Source of the DNA: Climacteris rufus | Taxonomy: Eukaryota > Chordata > Aves > Passeriformes > Climacteridae | DNA length: 64,000 bases | Reading direction: 5' to 3' | Assembly (NCBI GenBank): GCA_013398175.1 | Contig: VZRZ01007703.1 | Coordinates: 2,370,848 to 2,434,847, forward strand | Position numbers and translations under genes: made by a program | The notes under the pieces: generated by a model | Databases searched by the model: none | Told to the model about the DNA's origin: nothing | Seen by the model: only the letters and a program-made list of their open reading frames with translations | Shown: positions 26,673 to 38,140 of the stretch, piece by piece | Numbering within the stretch: position 1 is the first letter of the stretch | How the letters are laid out: every line of letters begins with the position of its first letter

Positions 26673-29600
26673 TCCCACCCTAAAAGATAACAGATACCTG
26701 TTCAGTAATTGCTTTATCATTTCCAACAAAATTGACTGGTCTCTAAGAATGTAATAAATTGTAGTTGTTTTAGTTTAATCAAACATACTTCAAGCAGGCA
26801 ATATAAGTAGATGGCTTTACTATATGATATCTATTTTTGTTACTTGAGACCTTATAATTTGATTGATAAAAATTATTATAGAAATAATAGAAATGCATAG
26901 TTTTGTCCAATTGATGGTATAATCAGAAATGCAAAATGCATCCATTCATAAAGGAACAGATGCATCCTGTAAATCAGAGTGCAAAAATAAATAACTCCTG
27001 AGTGTGGAATATGTGCAAAATTTCTCAGTACAACATCTGGATTTATAAATTGTGAGAATACAATGTCTAGATTTTGTGTTGAGTCTTAAAAGGTGTGTTG
27101 TAAAATTTTAAAGAGTGTCTGAAAGATGGACAGAAAAAGTGCAACACTGACTAATCGTTTACATCACAGGAGGTAGTGATGGATTGTCTACTTGTGATAT
27201 GCTCAAAACCCACACATTAGATAAATTGTACTGAAAGCAGTATAGATATAAAAGGGAGAAAAGAAAGATTATGCATGTTGGATTTTTGTTGTCCTCAATT
27301 TCAGTTTTCATTTTTGAGGGCAAAAAAATTATATTTTGTGTGTGAGTGTATTTGAAAACATATTTGACATAGACTGAGACAACCTTCTTGGTCTTGCCAT
27401 TTGATTTTAAGACCACATTTTTATTTAAAATTATTATCCATATACATAGTCAAAGAAGCTTCTGCACCAATGGTATTCATTCACATTCATTAGCTTAAGT
27501 CTTGTCCCATGCTTAGGAGATGAGACGACAGGAGTGAGCATTTAGTAAAACAATTATCAGCAATAGTGTCTAAAATGTGAGTTTGGTTTATCTGTTGGCT
27601 ACATTCTGTTTGTTTGTTTAATAACCATCCATATTTATGGGAAGAAAATTCAGAAAAATACGACCTTTTCATTACCCCATGTCATCTGTATTCAAACTGC
27701 AAAAACCAGAAGTACTAGCTGTAAGCTTAGAAAAATGCATATTTTTCTATTTATATTTCTTAAGCTGTGTATGTAGAAAATCCCAGTTGCTTAGAAAGAA
27801 CTGCACTGTAAGTACTGTTATTGAACTGCTAAAGTCTGCTTGACAAAGCTTTGTAAAGGTTCTCAGAATCAAAAGTGAGTCTGTTTACCTCTTGAAATCG
27901 CTTTTATAGGAGGTTCTGGTTAGCCATTTCCAATAGAGAATGAAGCAGTTGATCAGATAGCAGCTAAACTAATGAAAAGCATCATGGAAGTGACAGGAAG
28001 ATTAATTAAGTTCCTCCAGTTGTATTCATGTGGGGTGGTACAGAGTTCCTTCGGGTACTGCTGCAGTTAAATGGTATTCATGGTGACAAATACTGCACAT
28101 TTCCAGAATTGACACTTCTGAGTCAAGGGTAAAAAACACATTTGGTAGTTTGAGCCTGTGAAGAATGTACAAAACCAAAGATGAGCCTCTGTGGTTGTTT
28201 AAAATATACAAATGTAACTTGCTCCTTCCCTTCTTATCCTTTAGAGTAACCTCAGGAGATTAGTAATGAATCACAAAATTTGCATTATTGTGTAGTATGT
28301 CTTAAACTACTCCAGATGGCTTCAAAATAAAAACAAACCAAACTTCTAGCTGATGTACTTAGTATATTTGATTTGAGGCACAAAAATATGTGTACTTGGA
28401 AACATTTTCAATTACTTTTTGAGACTTACAAAACTGTGGCTTGCTCGCTATTCTTTCTTTCTGCGCTGTGGTCACTGTAGTACTAATAGGCATGAAATAA
28501 CTTCAATACATAAATTTCCAAATTATGTGGAAATTGTAGTCACATTTTACTTTCAAGAATCTTTTAGTTTTGGGGTACATTTCATGAATTAGTAGGCCAA
28601 GTGTGATTTGGATTGTTTCTCACATTTTATTTTCAAAAATGAATGTTTCCACAATAAGTTTTCATTCTTAATGGCTGTCTCTGTACAGTAGACAAAATTT
28701 ATTTTAGGCAAATCTGGAAACCTCTCAGATGTATGAGATCTTTTAGCCTACCACACATGATGCATAGGGTTAAAATGTTGTGTCACTAGTGTATTTGGTG
28801 ATTATTATTACATTTCTGCCAGCAAAGACTTTGTTCATGTCCTTCTGCATTTGCAAGAGGAGATTTGTGGTCAGCCTCACTAACTGAAATTCATCAAAGC
28901 CGATTGGTAAGAGTTTGGGTATAAATCTAATATTAGTTGCCTCCTGGGAGAGTTCAAGACTGGAAGAGAGTTTTCCAGGAATCCTAGGGAATTAACTGGG
29001 TGCATTAATATTAAATATTAATTGGTCTCTACAACAGACATGCCTGTGAGTGGCTTTAATACTTACTATGGAGGCATTGTGTAAATCAGTGGATAGATAA
29101 AAATCAGTAGAAAGCACAGAATAGTGGAGCTAGTTCATGAAGTGGCCCCCTGGCTCTAGACCAAGTCAGGCTGGGAAATAACCTGTAGCTTTCCCAGGTG
29201 TGGAGAAATGTGGGGTATGTGCTGCACTTCTGGGCCATGTGTGCTATCTGCTTTTTGTTTATTCCAAGGATATAATGTCTTCTGGGCTGTTCTGCATTTT
29301 GAAAATCTGCCCTTTTTGGCAAAGCCTTTACCAAGGTGAGAAAGGGCAGAAAAACTCAAGGTGGGGGTGCTATTATGAAAAAAGGCAGCAGGTTATTAGA
29401 AAAGAGGATTTCAAGGGGTAGAAGTTGCTTGTATTATAAGAAATAAGGATGAGGTGTAGCTAGTTTAGGAGAAGGTAGTTTTTTCTTGTTATGTTTATGC
29501 TATTGCTGAATCGTAAGAGTTTGGGGATTTTGTTTTTATAAATGAACCATGCATGGAAATAAGATAATTTTGCTGTTGACCTGCATCTGTAGCAATCTTA

Positions 29601-32391
29601 AGTGTTGGCCTGTGCTGGCTTGTTGATGATGGGGAGTTTGCACCATGGACTGACATCATGGACTAATTTGCTCATTCATTCTGCATGATCCTGCATGCCG
29701 AGGCTGGGACTACTCGAACCTCCAGGCACACATAGGTGTTTGCTGCTCCTAACTGTGCTTCTCTACATCTGTTTTCAGCAGAATCCTCAATGCTTTCATT
29801 AAAACACCAGACGTTTGGGATTGCAACTGCTAAACTAAACCTTGCTTTCACGGACAGCGACAATATCCCACTCAGGGAATAAAAATTTATTTTTTGTTCC
29901 TTGCTTGAAACCCTACTTCTTTTTGCAGCTTATTAATGTTGTATGTGTGTAAATGAAAGAAAAGTTTGTCGAGGAGTATATGAATTCGGGCTGTGAAATC
30001 TTTCCAGGAGAGAGAACCAGTGATATTCCCTCCTGCCTTGCATTTTTGTAGTTGAAATGAAAGAAATTAAAGTTCTTCCTTTAGTTTCTTTAGTTACTTT
30101 AATTGTATACTTACTGTCAGAACACAAATAAAATGCAATAAGTGGGGAGGTGATCCTGTTTTACATCTTACAGACCAAATCAAAATTGAAGGTAATGTTC
30201 AGAACCAAGTAGTGGAGAACATGTCAGTCTATGTGGCACTTTGCTGTTTACATTTCCTGAGGATCTGGCCTGCCACCAGACACCATCAAATTGGTACAGG
30301 TATTGTAACACAACAGCTGTTTCAAGAAGGGGTGTTTAAAGGCAGCATGGTCCTTGCCTGACCACTGTTAGTACATCTACACAGACATGAGCCTTCTGTA
30401 GCTGGGCTCTCAGATGACCAGCTGATGGCATGAATCAGCAGGCATGTTGGGTTGGTGGGACATCGAGACCAGAGTTAGCCTACATCTTGCAGGGTTTGAC
30501 TCTCAGCAGAACAACCCTGAGGTTTTTTTTTCCTGTGATAAGGTAAACGCAGCTTAACAGGCAAATGCTGTGCCCAGGAGCAGGCTGTCTTAAAGGACGT
30601 CGTGCAGTGCCTCTGCAAAAGCACTTCAGAGCTGGAAAAGGAGCTGAAGGATTTCACAGAGAATTGATTCTCTGAGCTCTTACCCTCAGTGAAGGGAGAG
30701 GAGGGAATGCTTGTGCTGCAGAAGGCTCCTAATAGTAGCTTATATCTACTGCTCAGAAAACATTAGAGTTCAGCTGAGATATTTTAAACCAGTCTTTGAG
30801 GATGGTATTTTCCTCTATAGTGTGGTGTCCTGCCCTGTATGGTAGAAGTGAGTGAGCATGGTAATGATGAAATAAAGGAAAGGAATGTGCTGTGAATACT
30901 CTCTGTTACTTGCTGTCTGCACTGTGTATTTGAAACATAGGCCCTGATTCTTTTTTTTTTTTTCCCCACGGGGATTTTTAGACAGCATTTCTTCACTGTG
31001 ATTTAGGATTTGCTCAACTTTGCTTACTGTTGGTGAGTTTGAACCACACAAGCAGTCTTGTGCTCTGTGGCCTGCACTGTGTGCTTTTTAGCTGTGAAGA
31101 AAAGCTTATTTTGGAGTTTATGTGGACCATGCATCTTTCATTTCAGGGCTTGCTTCTTCCTAAGGGCAGCTGGAATAAGAAAGGGCACTGAGAAAGGCTG
31201 GATATCAGAAATGAATAGCTGTGGGACTGCCAGTGAGGGACAGGACTGAAATTCATGCCCCAGTTCCCCGGCAGTGTTTAATCTTGGTAACGTTCATACA
31301 GGTAGCATGAAACCTCGTGAGGGCAATGCTGCAGAGGACTCTTGCTGAGAGATGCATAGCGGCACCGTACACCAGGGCTCTTACCTCTGCTGCTGCAATT
31401 GGAGGGTTCCTTGGCTGCTGTGCTGCTGTGATAATTTTGCCCACAGTGATTGGACCTCATGAAACAGTAGTTATTGTGTGATGGTTTTACAAATAAGAAG
31501 TGGAACTTGAAATGAATTATACCTGTCATCTTCTTTCCTGTAGAATGAAAGCATTCATCCCATTAGCTCTTATTATAATGAAATAAATGCTTCAGCATAC
31601 TGTCCATTATTTTTTACCTTTATTTAGTGTAAGTGTATTATCACTGATACATGCCAGACTGACAGCAGGAAACCAATGTCCTCTATTGATTCATAGAAGA
31701 GACACGTGCATAAATACAGACTGCGTTGTCTTCACCACACTGCCACGCCGGTGTGTGTCAGATCCATCCTAAGGCACTACATGTAGATGGTGGAGAGTAT
31801 TTCAGTATTTCTTTGGTCTTTCTTCCTCTGAAGCTGCCACTACGTCGTATAGCAGAGGGGACCATGTGGGGACCTATTTACAACAAACTCAGGACCACTC
31901 CATTTGCCACAGAACAATAAAATAGCTACCAGCTGCTAATGACTTATCATCCTGGGCCAGAAAGCAACTAGAGACCTGGAAGGTGAAAGGTTGTAAACTC
32001 CATTACAGATCCTTGTTGTCATATATCTCCTGTCCTCACGCTTTGTTATTCATGCGAAGAAATTGTAGTTTAAAAAATCAGTTCAGCTGTATTGAAATCG
32101 AACCGCTTATTCGTCAGTTGCTTTTTAAAAATAGAAATAGACTTGGCATTATCCAACGTTAGGATTGAAATTGTTTATTGAAGTGGAACTATTGATTTAA
32201 AAAAAAAATCTTAGGGGTACATGATCTTGCAAAGTGCCAAGCATCTTTATCTTCTTTTGAAGTTGGGATATTGAGGCACTCAGAGCTTCTCCTGGAGCCT
32301 GCCCTTCAAAGAAAAATACGCTAACAATATACGCTTTGTCTTTCCCATCTATTATGTAATTGAGCACGTTATGTCACTAAATGTGTTTACT

Positions 32392-32463
32392 NNNNNNNNN
32401 NNNNNNNNNNNNNNNNNNNNNNNNNNNNNNNNNNNNNNNNNNNNNNNNNNNNNNNNNNNNNNN
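32392..32463. other. Assembly gap (72 N)
   Basis: Seventy-two unknown bases. The left flank ends in ordinary AT-rich sequence and the right flank starts with a run of A, so the gap may be a homopolymer or GC-rich stretch that short reads did not cross. It lies about 430 bp upstream of the ZNF385D start codon. Open frames running through it are meaningless. Confidence 1.
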
Positions 32464-32611
32464 AAAAAAAAAAAAAGAAAAAGAAGCCCGTACAATTTTA
32501 GAAGGGTTTTTTTTATTTTTGTCCAAACCAGAGTTAGGTTAACCAGGATATAAGAGCATGTCGTTGCGAGCCCGTTAAAGAAAAGATCTGTTTGTAGTAC
32601 TCTTAGTCCTG

Positions 32612-32692
32612 ATGTCACAGGCACAGCAAGGACATCAGAAGGAGGAGTCAGATTACAGTAAGAATGGGCAGTGCAGCATGCAGCCGGAGTAA
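32612..32692 (+). other. Upstream ORF, 26 codons, in presumed leader
   Basis: ATG to TAA open frame beginning MSQAQQGH. It lies wholly upstream of the main start and is relevant only if transcription begins before 32612. Whether it is translated is unknown. Confidence 0.4.
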
Positions 32693-32699
32693 ACGCTAA
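32664..32699 (+). other. Upstream ORF, 11 codons, in presumed leader
   Basis: Short ATG to TAA frame (MGSAACSRSKR) that overlaps the 26-codon upstream ORF in another frame. Its ATG has a G at -3 and a G at +4, the best initiation context among the leader ATGs. Confidence 0.4.
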
Positions 32700-32808
32700 A
32701 TCAGACAGGGATTGTATCAGGGATAAGACTGCCTGCAAAGCGCTCATCCTGAGGAGGCACACTGCTCTCTCACGCTTCTCGTGCTGGGAAATTTCCACAT
32801 AATGTAGA

Positions 32809-32880
32809 ATGAAAAAGCTCTGTTTTACATGTCAGCCCTGTGCAGGAGCTAATGCTGAATACACAGCGGTGGGATCCTGA
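32809..32880 (+). other. Upstream ORF, 23 codons, ending 11 bp before the main start
   Basis: ATG to TGA frame beginning MKKLCFTCQPC. Just before it, at 32802, is an ATG followed at once by TAG. The close spacing to the main ATG (32892) would limit reinitiation. A further ATG at 32885 overlaps the main start out of frame. In the spliced message that frame runs into exon 2 and stops after about 36 codons. Confidence 0.4.
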
Positions 32881-32891
32881 CTGCATGATTA

Positions 32892-32913
32892 ATGAGAAAC
32901 ATAATGTATTTTG
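32892..32913 (+). CDS. ZNF385D: ZNF385D coding exon 1 (short isoform, 22 coding bases)
   Basis: ZNF385D is a nuclear protein with matrin/U1-type C2H2 zinc fingers, a family linked to nucleic-acid binding. Its exact role is poorly defined. The exon encodes MRNIMYF plus the first base of a glycine codon. This matches the N-terminus of the human short isoform as I remember it and joins in phase to GGTCQSP in the next exon. The donor is G|GTAAGTG at 32914. An in-frame TGA lies one codon upstream, so this ATG is the first of its frame. Initiation context is weak (T at -3, A at +4). A second in-frame ATG at codon 5 has A at -3. So small an exon would be missed by ab initio ORF searches. Confidence 0.93.
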
Positions 32914-32999
32914 GTAAGTGTTAACCGTGATGTAATTCTGCTTCTTCTCACATTATCAATAGGAGTGATTATTACAGATTTTGGATTCAAGAACATTTC

Positions 33000-35822
33000 G
33001 TGCTGGCACGCACCTAAAACTGACAACTGGGGAATCCTGCCGGCTGTGCAGTTTGAAAGGATTCCATTGTCTGGGAAATTTTCTGTTTGAGTGGGCTACT
33101 GCGTAGTTTTAGCGGTTTGAAAAACAAGCTAGATAAGATGAACTCATGCTAGGTTTGTTTTAAATGAACTTGTGTTTCATCTGACGAGAGGGGATGAGAA
33201 ATTCTTGTGAGGCATGGGAAGTTTTAGACGAACTTAATGTAATGGACGAGCTGCTACCGCACTGTCTGTGCTGGGGAGGCACAGTGAACCTCAGTATTTA
33301 ATTCAGCTTATAGTTTGAAGAATTCAAAGGTACAAAGACGAAACAACGTTTTATTTGCAGTGCTGCGATTGCCGAGTACTTTGCATTGTGCGGATCACCG
33401 GTGTGGGGTTGGCTCATAGCATGCCACAAAAAGCATATTATTTTAAGCCTTTAGGGGTCTTGGAGCTGTAAAATATTCGTGCAGAGTTTAGTTTTGTTGC
33501 TTGATATAGGCTTACAGCTGAGCTGGCTACATACCCTAAAACATGCTGGAGCGTAGAGCTATGTCTAAGCAATGTAGTGCTGCAGTACTGGGCTGGGATG
33601 TACGATTGCAATATAATGCTGCGAGTGCTATTAAAGAGCAAAGAAAAATAAAATAGATAATTTGGTGGTGTGATGGAAAAATGCTGTTCTTGACTGATTG
33701 AAATCTCATCTAGCCTCACTGTTAATTTATAGCTGCATAATACTTAGAATTAACACAGAGCAGGGAGTTGAAGGATTTCTGGGACATTCAGCAGCTTTCT
33801 CCGTTTCATTAAATATTGAAGCAGGAGTTCACTTCAAACCTTAAGAGAAGAACTTTTGTAATGTTCTCAGCTCTGTCAAAAAGTACTGTGCCTTGTGCCA
33901 TGCTAAGCATTTTCTTCTTATTTTCATAAAATTAAAGGTGCGGTGGGTATGCGTGCCTGTGATTTGGCTTTAACGGTGAAATACATCAATTATGAAAGCA
34001 GATTGATTTTGGTGTAAACTGTCCTAGCAGAAAAAAAAAATACAAATTGACTGAGTTGTCAGAACTATTCAGTGTCCCTTTCAAAGATAAACTTGCTTGT
34101 TTTAACTTCGCTAGATTTTCCAATACTGAGGAAGAATAGACAAACATTAGGGGTTTAGGTTTGAGTAATTTGAATTGTCTCTTCACCATCAAAAAAGTCA
34201 GTTAGGTTAACTTGCTATTCATTTCTTTCAGGTTCTTTTTCTACCTTTAACAGCATTGCAAGCACAAGATGGGTGTTTTGTTTGTTTTGGTTTGGTTTTT
34301 TTACCAATCGGTTTTGCTTGTGTGACTAGGTTTAGAAGTTGCAGTTTCCTGAAGTTATAGAGTTAGGGTATTAGGTATATGGTAGCTTCCTGGTACTTAA
34401 TGTTATACTTTTTTTCCTCTCTATAATTTTCAGAAATCGGTAGTGGTGATCAAACATTTTTTGGTGTTACTTTATAAAAATAAAAATTGCTATTTCACAT
34501 GCTTATTTGTTTTCTGGTGCAGCACAAGTTTTTAAATGAAACAAACTGTACTGTGCTTTCTCTCTGTTTTGTAGGATATTTCGCTTCTGAGAGCAGAGCT
34601 GAAAGTTTCTGCTGGGCAGATTCTCTGTCTGCTGTATTCAGTCTGAAGTTTCCTTTAAAATTAAGTTTTAAATGAATGTTCTTGTTTCTGTCTTTTGCCT
34701 AAGAAAGCATGAGCTGGGGGATAATGTTTACCTGTGGTTATTCTGGGTATTTTCTTAGTAGTCTGGGTATTTTCTGGGTATTTTCTCTGTCTGTGAGAAG
34801 ACAGAACATCTGTAATCTCACCTGTCTCTGTTGCTGCACAAAGCAGTATTGCACAGAGCCAGATGAAAGCTTGACTGTGTACATCATGCACCTACTTGGA
34901 CTTCAAATTGCTCCAGCCATCACATAGGCAATATTGGAATTTTACTTTTTTTGGGGAAAAAAAATTCCCTTTAAATATTAATAAAGAATTCTCTAGTCTT
35001 TGCTATTTATTTATTTTTTTTATCCATACATGCTATTATTGGGCCAAATAAGTATAGAAAGGGAAGAAAAAGAAAACACTTCTATATGTTTGTATGCATC
35101 TTCCTTGCTTTTCTGGGCCTTCTTGTCTAATTGCTGCTGATATAAGGTGTCATAGTGGGAATGAATGTGTGCAGCATTAAGGTTGAAATAAATACTCAAA
35201 ATAATTACCATGGAAAGTAAGACCTAACCCTCTGACAGTATTGTTCTTATAGAGCAAGCGTTAATATGTGAACTGAGTTTTTTAACCATCAGAGAGAAAA
35301 GTTGCTAAATTCAGGAATTTGTCATCATGTTTCTCTCTCTGTTTAAAGCTGTAGCCTCCAAGATGACATTCTACCCTTCTATTACATCCTACTATGTATA
35401 TTATACTATTTGAGCTGAGCCTACAAATAGTGTTCTAAATTCATGAGCCTTTCTTTACATTGCAACCGAATTTTGATGTAGTTGTTTAAGAAATGCTAAT
35501 TTTCACTCGCTGTGCTGTGCTTTTGAGTTTGTTGTTTGGTCACCGTGGATACATTTGTTACTTATTGTATTGATTTTGCATTCATCATTTCAAGTTGAAT
35601 ATGGAATTTTAATAATAATAGTAATAGAAATCCTACAAAATGATGTAGTATGTTTATAGAGTAAGCCAAAAAGCCAATGAAAATAATAAATTTCTGTTAA
35701 GTGTTATCATATAGAGACGTTTTGCACTTAAGAACTTACGTACATACCTCAGAGCAACTTTTGCCTGTATTTATTGCCAAGTTAATAATTTAGCATAAGA
35801 TGAAAGTCAGCTGTGAGCATTC
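33000..35822 (+). other. First part of intron 1, no feature recognised
   Basis: The first ~600 bp continue the CpG-enriched zone around exon 1. The rest is AT-rich. A small tandem repeat lies at 34741-34785. Open frames (93 codons at 33438-33719 and others) have no recognisable product. Confidence 0.55.
34741..34785. repeat. TCTGGGTATTTT imperfect tandem repeat
   Basis: Three copies of a 12-bp TCTGGGTATTTT unit, the first separated from the second by TTAGTAG-like sequence and the last two adjacent. Confidence 0.85.
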
Positions 35823-36347
35823 TCAGCAGTTCTGAGAGGAGGAACGATGGGTGGCTGTCCGTGCCACAGCACCGATGTTGAACGCTGGTAAGGGGGAACC
35901 TCCCCTAGCCCTGCTCAGTGTGAGGGCTCTGCTGTGGATAGTGGTCATGGCTGGACGCTGCACCTCTACCTTAAAAGGTTCCACTGTTGCCTTGGCTCGG
36001 CCACCTCGCCATGACTGCGCCTTCCTGGGCCTGGCGGCGCAGGCGGCCACTGGAGCTGGCTTGTCCTGGAGCACGATGGCCCTGTGGCTGCCCCTCGGGC
36101 TGGGTGGCCAGTCTGGCTGAGGCAAATGGAAAGTGCTCTTGGCCAGGAGAAGGGGCAGAGCTGCTGGTGTGTGTCCTGCACAGCACCGCAGACCACGGCC
36201 ATTGAGCGGGAGGAAACGCTGCAGTGATATTGCAGTTCTGGGACAGTGAGCACGGGTCCTGAGGGCTCGGGGAACCCTTACTGGAACGGAGAGAAAAGCG
36301 AATCCTCTACCCGCAGTATTAAATAACCACTGCCCCCCACATCCCAT
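35823..36347. other. GC-rich, CpG-rich island in intron 1, nature unknown
   Basis: About 500 bp have an abruptly higher GC content and roughly two dozen CpG dinucleotides by eye, inside AT-rich intron. Several frames are open on both strands; the longest, 174 codons on the minus strand, covers the whole block. Its arginine-, alanine- and proline-rich product looks like the translation of GC-rich DNA rather than a known protein. A minus-strand TATTTAATA-like motif near 36318-36326 would suit an LTR or promoter read leftward. I found no clear TG...CA ends, target-site duplication or poly-A tail. It could be a young unrecognised repeat (LTR-like), an intragenic CpG island or a retrocopy remnant. 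Confidence 0.5.
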
Positions 36348-37555
36348 ATTTTGCCTTTACTGAAGAAGCACGACCCAAAAAACCCTAAAATTAATATTTA
36401 CAATGAAAACTAAGAGGAAAAAGGAAAACATTGTACATTTCTTTTTTCTTTTTTTCCCCCCCTTCCCTTCCTACCTCCTCTGAACCTATTCCTGTTTTAA
36501 GCAACTTCTCAATGTTTACATTATACAGGAAATTAATATATTGGGATGAAAATTAATGTGCTATGGGATAAATTATAACGTTAAGGGTAACAAACCAAAA
36601 GTTTTTGCCTGAAAATGACATAACATTTCTGTTTGTATGGTGGCTGTTTTAATTTTCAGTCAACGTTGTAGAGGGTAGTAATTCATCTGCATATGCACTA
36701 GTATTCTGAATATCACTTTTTATTTCTGGAACACTTTCTTGAAGAGACTCATGCCGGATGAGTCATGGAATAAAAAGAATACCCACCACGCCCCAAATCT
36801 CATCACCTCTTTAAAGAAAACACACATTTTACAAACCAACTGACCAACTACTGAAACAAGGTTTTGTTTTTTTTTTTTCAATGAAAATATTTAGTTGTTA
36901 ATGGTTTATTTTCAGGAGGTTATATTTCCATCTAGGTTAGACACTGTGGAGGCCTTTAGTACCATTTCTGTTTTCATTTAAGGCAGGATGAATCGGTGTT
37001 GATAAGGCTGTGCTTTTAAAATGTTTTGAGAAACACAGATACTGGGTTACTAACTGTGTTTTATCACCAGCCATCTGCAATAAGAAAGTGTAGTTCATAT
37101 GTAATGGATGCTGTGTGACAGAAGAATTCAGCTGAGCAAGCCAATGTATAGGATCTTGAAAACTGCAGGAGCCTGATGTTTATATTTGGAACATTACTGC
37201 CTCCTGGGCAGTGAAGTTCATATCTTGAAGCACTGAATAATCATTAATGCATGTATACATAATAACAATTTTAAAAATCCTGTTTGAACTTACAGAAACT
37301 GTTCTGTGCTAGATTACACCCTTTCAGTTTGTTAGAGAAACTGTTCATTTAAAATGCCTCTAAATATATCCAGCATGTTGCCATAAATAAAAGGTCCTTT
37401 TGCCATTTCACAAACAAAAAGAAAAGTCATTCCAAGTGTTACCTTTCTTGTCGATGGCAGAATTGCTCCAAACCCAAAATTGGAATCAGTGATTTCCTGC
37501 TTCATTAGAGAAGCTTAGATCACGGTTGCTTCAGCTGAAGGTTCTTTAACAAAGC

Positions 37556-37573
37556 GTGTGTGTGTGTGTGTGT
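37556..37573. repeat. (GT)n microsatellite
   Basis: Eighteen bases of alternating G and T. Confidence 0.95.
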
Positions 37574-38124
37574 TCACATGCTCACGTGAATGTGCGTCTG
37601 TGCATATTTTAACTGGGATGATTGTAGAATCTAATCCTGCATGCCTTCCTAACAAACGTTTTTCTTTATTAAGAAATGAATTTTAAGAAAAACCAGATTT
37701 TTAACATTTTCATTGTGATGTTACACTTCTGTCTATTTTCATTTTTCTTCCTAAAAGGCAACTCATATACATTATCTTTACAAAGTATTTTTAAATAATC
37801 AGAGCCTTTGACTGCAGAGTTTTATCAGAGTCATAAGGCTTATATCTCCCTGTGCCTGTGTGCAAATATCCTTCTGTGTTATTTTGATTTTATTTCATAA
37901 GTTAGTGGCAATTCTAGAAATTCTTGCAATTACAAAAATGTTAATCGGGTTACAGGAATCCTTTTAAAGACTTTGCCTCTCATTGCACTAAAGAAGGTGG
38001 TGGTATTTGAAAAAGGGGAATTATATTTGTACTGGGAAAAGGAAATATTTCAATTTGCTATTAGATCATGAAAAGTTCTTGAAATACAATAGAGGTCATA
38101 AGGGCTTCAGTTTTTAAAAAGGGA

Positions 38125-38140
38125 ATATTACATGTAATAT
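38125..38140. repeat. Perfect 16-bp palindrome
   Basis: ATATTACA is followed directly by its reverse complement. It is AT-rich, so a chance origin is plausible. Confidence 0.9.

Larger units (their letters stand above)
20053..32391. other. AT-rich 5' flank of the ZNF385D short isoform
   Basis: About 12 kb hold no recognisable exon, RNA gene or large transposon. Small features inside are a perfect palindrome (21622-21645), simple repeats (20591-20604, 24477-24493) and an A/C-rich block (26568-26672). I looked for the upstream zinc-finger exon expected for a long ZNF385-type N-terminus and did not see it. Open frames of up to 86 codons have no recognisable products. Confidence 0.55.
32464..32891 (+). 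promoter_or_regulatory. ZNF385D: Presumed promoter and 5' leader of ZNF385D short isoform
   Basis: This is the interval between the assembly gap and the start codon. A TATA-like ATATAAG lies at 32548-32554, next to a GGTTAACC palindrome, and would place a start site near 32575-32585. That position is inference. CpG dinucleotides become more frequent from about 32560 and remain so to about 33600, compared with the CpG-poor flanks, consistent with a weak CpG-rich promoter. An in-frame TGA at 32886-32888 ends any N-terminal extension of the coding frame. The true start site could also lie inside or beyond the gap. Confidence 0.5.

Noticed and set aside
1..32391. Upstream zinc-finger exon of a long ZNF385D isoform (FCEVC-type motif)
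   Set aside because: I looked for the motif in the upstream region by eye and did not find it. It may lie outside the window.
32352..32798. 148-codon minus-strand open frame
   Set aside because: It is open only because it runs through the 72 N. It lies antisense to the ZNF385D leader.
35995..36030. tRNA-Ser-like start (GGCGAGGTGGCCGAG) on the minus strand inside the GC-rich island
   Set aside because: Only the first ~16 bases fit. There is no anticodon arm, B box (GGTTCGAATCC-type) or closing acceptor strand.
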